Shown here piece after piece: positions 43,361-47,031 of a DNA stretch of 47,031 nt. Source of the stretch: Verrucomicrobiota bacterium (lineage in GTDB: Bacteria > Verrucomicrobiota > Verrucomicrobiia > Limisphaerales > CAIMTB01); NCBI GenBank assembly GCA_963205105.1, contig CAUJJW010000027.1, positions 1 through 47,031 on the forward strand, read 5' to 3'. Numbering within the stretch: position 1 is the first letter of the stretch; every line of letters starts with the position of its first letter. A program made the translations under genes and the position numbers. A model generated the notes under the pieces. It was not told the DNA's origin. It saw only the letters and a list, made by a program, of their open reading frames with translations, and did not search any database.

Positions 43361-43957
43361 ATGTCTGAATTTGCTGCATCTCCGCGGTTCCAGTCTGCGA
43401 TTCGCCTTTTTGACGACGCCAACGCCGGGGATCCGCATCGTGATCGGGTGGACGGTGTCGAGCAGCCGAGGGAATTGCTGTACGCGCGTCGGTTGACGGA
43501 CTGGGTGCTGGCTTTGGCGCCTCATGCATCGGAGGCATTGCGGTTGGCGGCCCGCTGTCAGCATCTGTGTCGTTGGGAGATTCGCCGGGACACCTTCCCG
43601 GACGATCGCGCGGGTTACCTCAGGTGGCGGCGTGAATTGCAGCAATTCCATGCCCGCAAGTCGGGAGAGATCCTGGCCTCGGTGGGGTACGATGCGGCGA
43701 CCATCGACCGGGTGCAGGGCCTGAACCTGAAGAAGGAGCTGGGGAAGAACCCCGAGATGCAAGTTCTGGAAGACGCGCTGTGTCTGGTCTTTCTTCAGTA
43801 TCAGCTGACCGATCTGCTTCAGAAGGCGGACGACGAGAAGGTGGTGAATGCGCTGCGGAAATCGTGGGGCAAGATGTCGGAGGCAGGGCGCGCGGCGGCG
43901 TTGAAGCTTTCTTTCGGCGAACGGGAACGGGCAGTGCTGGAGAGGGCGCTGAGTTAG
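43361..43957 (+). CDS. DUF4202 protein
   Basis: 198 residues, helical. It matches the DUF4202 pattern: FDDANAGDPHRDRVDG, ELLYARRLTDWVLALAPHAS, ARCQHLCRWEIRRDTFPDDR, GYLRWRRELQQFHA and a C-terminal LEDALCLVFLQYQLTDLLQK. The conserved His residues and the helical layout suggest an HD-hydrolase-like fold; no reaction is known. It starts 68 bp after pnkp on the same strand with no terminator seen between, so it is probably the last gene of the rtcR-hen1-pnkp operon. A role in RNA repair is inferred only from this position. Confidence 0.85.
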   Translation: MSEFAASPRFQSAIRLFDDANAGDPHRDRVDGVEQPRELLYARRLTDWVLALAPHASEALRLAARCQHLCRWEIRRDTFPDDRAGYLRWRRELQQFHARKSGEILASVGYDAATIDRVQGLNLKKELGKNPEMQVLEDALCLVFLQYQLTDLLQKADDEKVVNALRKSWGKMSEAGRAAALKLSFGERERAVLERALS

Positions 43958-43972
43958 GACCAACAGGCCACG

Positions 43973-44208
43973 GTTCAGGGAGCGCCACCTGTTCGAAATC
44001 GACGTCCCCACGGACCATGAACCGGGGATTCCGGGGGGCGAGACGCCCCCCTCCACGGCAGGCGAGACGCCCGCCGCTACGGACGACCGGTTCAGGGAGC
44101 GCCACCTGTTCGAAATCGACCTGCTCGCGGGCCATGAACCGGGGATTCCGGGGGGCGAGACGCCCTCTCTACGGCAGGCGTGACGCCCGCCGCTACGGAC
44201 GACCGGCG
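43973..44208. repeat. Tandem pair of about 118-bp units carrying the dispersed palindromic repeat
   Basis: Two head-to-tail units start with TTCAGGGAGCGCCACCTGTT at 43973 and 44091. Each has CATGAACCGGGGATTCCGG, GGCGAGACGCC, GGCAGGCG-GACGCCCGCC and ends with CTACGGACGACCGG. The second unit has lost part of the first palindrome and carries GCGTGACGC. It is the only tandem copy of this element in the window. Confidence 0.85.
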
Positions 44209-44271
44209 ACGATCAGCAGGCAGCCCATGGCTTGGGGCGGTGGCTCGCCAGGCATGGATGGGGCGCCACCA

Positions 44272-44466
44272 CTAGGACAGGATTGCGCTGACCACGTCGC
44301 CGTGGACGTCGGTCAGGCGGAAGTCGCGTCCGTCGTACCGATAGGTCAGCCGTTCATGATCCAGTCCGAGCAGGTGCAGGACGGTGGCGTGCAAGTCGTG
44401 CATGTGAATGGCCTGGGCCACGGCGCGGTGGCCGAAGTCGTCGGTGTCCTTTTCGTTCACCCCTTA
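44272..44466 (-). pseudogene. Remnant of a DUF1501 gene (C-terminal end only)
   Basis: The minus strand encodes [20 protein letters not shown], then [20 protein letters not shown] and [15 protein letters not shown], ending in SAILS. This is the characteristic C-terminus of the second DUF1501 type of PVC bacteria. Directly upstream the frame is closed by a stop (TAA at 44466-44464), and the sequence beyond (44467-44600) shows no intact DUF1501 motif. Only about 60 residues remain, in the opposite direction to the following DUF1549 gene, so this looks like decay after a rearrangement. Confidence 0.75.
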
Positions 44467-44643
44467 CGTCGCGAGGGTGGCCGGGGATTCGCGGTTCTGG
44501 GCCGCTTGCAGAACACCCGGGGACGACATGGACGATTATCTTGGTTCCCCCATCCACAAACTCGGGATGCGCCCGCGGGTGGGTTCCGACTTAAGTTGCA
44601 ATTGACGGGCTGAGCGCGGCCTGCGAACCAAGGGCCACACCAG

Positions 44644-47031
44644 ATGCCTTCACAAAAGCTAGCCTTGGCGGGTGTGGTTCTGCTGGTGGCCTGGTCCGTG
44701 CCTCGGCTCTTCGCCGGGGAAGCGCCTTCCAAGGCCTTGGAACGGGCGCGCGACCACTGGGCGTTCCAGCCGGTGACGCGTCCCAGCCCTCCGGCGGTGC
44801 GAGGTCAGGCACTCGTGCGCACGCCCGTCGACGCGTTCCTGCTTTCGACGCTTGAGGCCAGGGGGCTTTCGTTCGCGCCGGAAGCCGATCCGCGCACCCT
44901 GCTGCGTCGGCTGTACTTCGACCTGGTCGGGATGCCGCCGACGATGGATGAGACCGAGGCTTTCGTGGCGAAGCCCTCGTGGGAAGCCTGGGTGGCGGTG
45001 GTGGACCGGTTGCTGGACGACCCGCGGTATGGGGAGCGCTGGGGGCGGCACTGGCTGGATGTGGCGCGGTATGCCGACACCAAGGATCTGGTGTTGCTCT
45101 ACGGACGCGACGCGATCCGTCCCTATGCCTACACCTATCGGGACTATGTCATTCGGGCCTTCAACGAAGACCTGCCCTTCGACGCGTTTGTGCGCGATCA
45201 ACTGGCAGCCGACCTGGTGGAACCGGCGCTGCCGCCCTGGCGTCTGGCGGCGCTGGGTTTTCTCACGCTGGGGCGGCTTTTCGACAACAACCCGCATGAT
45301 CAAATCGACGACCAAATCGACACGGTCACGCGCGGTATGCTGGGGCTGACGGTTTCCTGTGCCCGATGTCACGACCACAAATTCGATGCGGTCAGCATGG
45401 AGGATTACTACGGGCTGTACGGCGTGTTCGCCTCGACGGAACGGCCGTACGTGCTGCCGCTGATCGAAGATCCGGCCGCGGTGAATGGAGGGCTGGAGTT
45501 CGAAGAGAAATTGGGCAAGGCGAGGGATGAGTTGGAAAAGCACATCGACACCGAATACGCGAAGCTCAGCGAGATGCTGCGCGGTCGGCTCGGTGCCTAC
45601 CTGGAACGGGCCGTGACGACTCCGCCGGATCTGACCGAGACCACGCAGTTCTTCGTGTCGCTGACGCCGGACGACTTTCGGCCCGGGCTGATGCTGCGCA
45701 CGCGGCGGTATCTGGCACGCCGCGTGCAACCATTGGATCCGGTATTTGGACCGTGGGCGGTGGCGATGCGGGCTCTGGCTGGGGAAGTCCCCGCTTCGGG
45801 CAGCGATGCCGTCGGCGATCGCCGGTTGCTGAATGCGCTTGAAGCCGCGCCGGAGCGGGGTCGATGGAACCCGTGGGTGGTCGAGGCTTTGGATAAGGCC
45901 AACCCCAAACAGCCGGCCGAGGTGGCCCGTGCGTATGGGGCTCTCTTCCGATCCGTTTACGAGGGATGGAAGACCAATTCTCCCATGGCGGGGTCGGGCG
46001 TGGAGTTGCTGGAAGTGGTTACGGGCCGGGATGCGCCCATGACCTTTGATCGCCGGGAGACACCCCATCACATGTCGCGGCCCGAGAAGGATCGCTACGG
46101 AAGCCTGGTTCTGGCCCTCGATAAGATTGCGGCGCATGCGAGCAACGCGCCTCCAGCCCGGGCGATGGTCGTGGCCGAACTTCCCGAACGGTATGCCTCG
46201 CACGTCTTTCTACGAGGCAATCCCTCCCGACCGGAGCGGCCGGCGCCGCAGGGCTTCCTGCGGGTCCTGAACGGTGGTGAGGAACGACGCTTTCAGAAGG
46301 GCAGTGGGCGGTTGGAACTGGCGGATGCCATCGCGGACCCCCGAAATCCGCTGACTGCGCGCGTTTGGGTGAATCGAGTGTGGATGCACCACTTCGGCGA
46401 GCCGCTGGTGTCATCGCCGGGTGATTTTGGGGAACGCAGCGATCCGCCGAGCCATCCGGAGCTGCTGGATTGGCTGGCCAATGAGTTCATGGCGGGTGGC
46501 TGGAAGCTGAAAGCTTTGCACCGGGTGCTGTTGCACAGCGCGGCGTTTCGCCAAGGTTCCGTCACCGTCGCAGGCGGGCAAGGCGACCGGATCGATCCCG
46601 ACAACCGCCTGTTGTGGCGATTCCCTCGGCGTCGGCTGGACTTGGAATCGATGCGGGACTCGATGCTCGCGATCAGTGGTCGGTTGGATGGCGCGCTGGG
46701 TGGACGGCCGGTCGATGTCGCGGGCGATCCTGAGAACCGCCGACGGACGGTCTACGGCCTGGTGGATCGCCAGAATCTGCCCGGACTCTTCCGCTCCTTC
46801 GATTTTGCGGTGCCGGATCAATGCGTGGAGCGACGTCCCAGAACCACCGTTCCTCAGCAGGCGCTCTTTGCGTTGAATGCCCCGTTCATTCAGGTGCAGG
46901 CGATGGCGGTGGCGCAGTTGCCGGAGGTGGCATCCGCCGCATCGGACACCGAACGGGTGCGTGTGTTGTTCCGCCGAATCCTCGGGCGTGACGCGTCGGT
47001 GGCGGAGGTCACGGCGTCCTCAGGTTTCCTG
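44644..47031 (+). CDS. DUF1549/DUF1553 protein (3' end outside window)
   Basis: 796 codons are visible from ATG 44644 and the frame is open to the right edge. The signal peptide (MPSQKLALAGVVLLVAWSVP...) is followed by DUF1549: HWAFQPVTRPSPPAV, TPVDAFLLSTLEARGLSFAP, RLYFDLVGMPPTMDETEAF, YGERWGRHWLDVARYADTKD, and a haem-type motif SCARCHDHKFDAVS. DUF1553 follows: NPLTARVWVNRVWMHHFGEP, TPGDFG-type loop SSPGDFGERSDPPSHPELLD, RRLDLESMRDSML and TVPQQALFALNAPF. Unlike the copy at 12518 it has no N-terminal CVKCH cytochrome domain in the visible part. Its normal partner DUF1501 is absent upstream except for the inverted remnant; a partner may lie beyond the window. Confidence 0.92.
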   Translation, partial: MPSQKLALAGVVLLVAWSVPRLFAGEAPSKALERARDHWAFQPVTRPSPPAVRGQALVRTPVDAFLLSTLEARGLSFAPEADPRTLLRRLYFDLVGMPPTMDETEAFVAKPSWEAWVAVVDRLLDDPRYGERWGRHWLDVARYADTKDLVLLYGRDAIRPYAYTYRDYVIRAFNEDLPFDAFVRDQLAADLVEPALPPWRLAALGFLTLGRLFDNNPHDQIDDQIDTVTRGMLGLTVSCARCHDHKFDAVSMEDYYGLYGVFASTERPYVLPLIEDPAAVNGGLEFEEKLGKARDELEKHIDTEYAKLSEMLRGRLGAYLERAVTTPPDLTETTQFFVSLTPDDFRPGLMLRTRRYLARRVQPLDPVFGPWAVAMRALAGEVPASGSDAVGDRRLLNALEAAPERGRWNPWVVEALDKANPKQPAEVARAYGALFRSVYEGWKTNSPMAGSGVELLEVVTGRDAPMTFDRRETPHHMSRPEKDRYGSLVLALDKIAAHASNAPPARAMVVAELPERYASHVFLRGNPSRPERPAPQGFLRVLNGGEERRFQKGSGRLELADAIADPRNPLTARVWVNRVWMHHFGEPLVSSPGDFGERSDPPSHPELLDWLANEFMAGGWKLKALHRVLLHSAAFRQGSVTVAGGQGDRIDPDNRLLWRFPRRRLDLESMRDSMLAISGRLDGALGGRPVDVAGDPENRRRTVYGLVDRQNLPGLFRSFDFAVPDQCVERRPRTTVPQQALFALNAPFIQVQAMAVAQLPEVASAASDTERVRVLFRRILGRDASVAEVTASSGFL

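Noticed and set aside
43973..44208. CRISPR array
   Set aside because: There are only two units of about 118 bp, without short regular repeats and unique spacers, and no cas genes nearby. The CARF-like domain belongs to RtcR, not to a Csm6/Csx1-type protein.
44467..44613. Extension of the DUF1501 remnant upstream
   Set aside because: Frames here have stops and no recognisable DUF1501 motif, so the remnant is limited to about 60 residues.

Overview
The window looks like a chromosomal segment of a GC-rich member of the PVC group, most probably a Verrucomicrobiota bacterium. The grounds are several Planctomycete/Verrucomicrobia-type proteins (DUF1549/DUF1553 proteins with CxxCH haem motifs, a Tat-exported DUF1501 protein, a C-terminal PVC-type cytochrome c module), a sigma factor next to a serine/threonine kinase with WD40 repeats, many exported beta-propeller or carbohydrate-active proteins, frequent starts without a Shine-Dalgarno sequence, and dispersed palindromic repeats that read as GETPPSTAGETPAATE. 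No rRNA, canonical tRNA or CRISPR array was found.

Layout. 1-2110: end of a HEAT-repeat/cytochrome c protein, a repeat-filled gap and a small Smr-like gene. 2126-7980: a PHP phosphoesterase and a sucrose-type module (GH13_18 phosphorylase divergent from a secreted GH32 enzyme). 7926-10744 (minus): a B12-binding radical SAM protein translationally coupled to an unknown membrane protein. 11261-16930: an operon for a sialidase-like protein, PSD1-type DUF1549/DUF1553 protein, DUF1501 protein and WD40 protein. 16999-20987: sigma factor and kinase-WD40. 21092-27616 (minus): an esterase fused to a putative glycosidase, then a large DUF4394/CHRD secreted protein. 30425-37444 (minus): an Ntn-type amidase, TolB-like propeller, PRC-barrel protein, DUF2254 protein and NhaA. 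43973-47031: tandem repeats, a DUF1501 remnant and a second DUF1549/DUF1553 gene cut by the window edge.

The most interesting content is a split RNA-repair and RNA-surveillance regulon. On the minus strand at 29632-28079 lies rsr (bacterial Ro60, TROVE plus vWA). Directly downstream are a very clear YrlA-type Y RNA (27921-27789), whose core is a circularly permuted tRNA mimic, and a second, shorter Y-like RNA (28010-27938) with the same internal-loop motif in its Ro-type stem and a U6 tail. rsr has a textbook sigma-54 promoter (29664-29679). About 8 kb away on the plus strand is rtcR-hen1-pnkp followed by a DUF4202 gene: a sigma-54 activator with a CARF-like sensor, the 3'-terminal ribose 2'-O-methyltransferase, and the kinase-phosphatase-ligase that repairs cleaved RNA. 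A 41-bp element, identical at 33 positions without gaps, lies upstream of the rsr promoter and immediately before the rtcR start codon. I infer that it is the RtcR binding site joining the two halves. RtcB/RtcA, the usual RtcR targets, are not in the window; Pnkp/Hen1 take their place.
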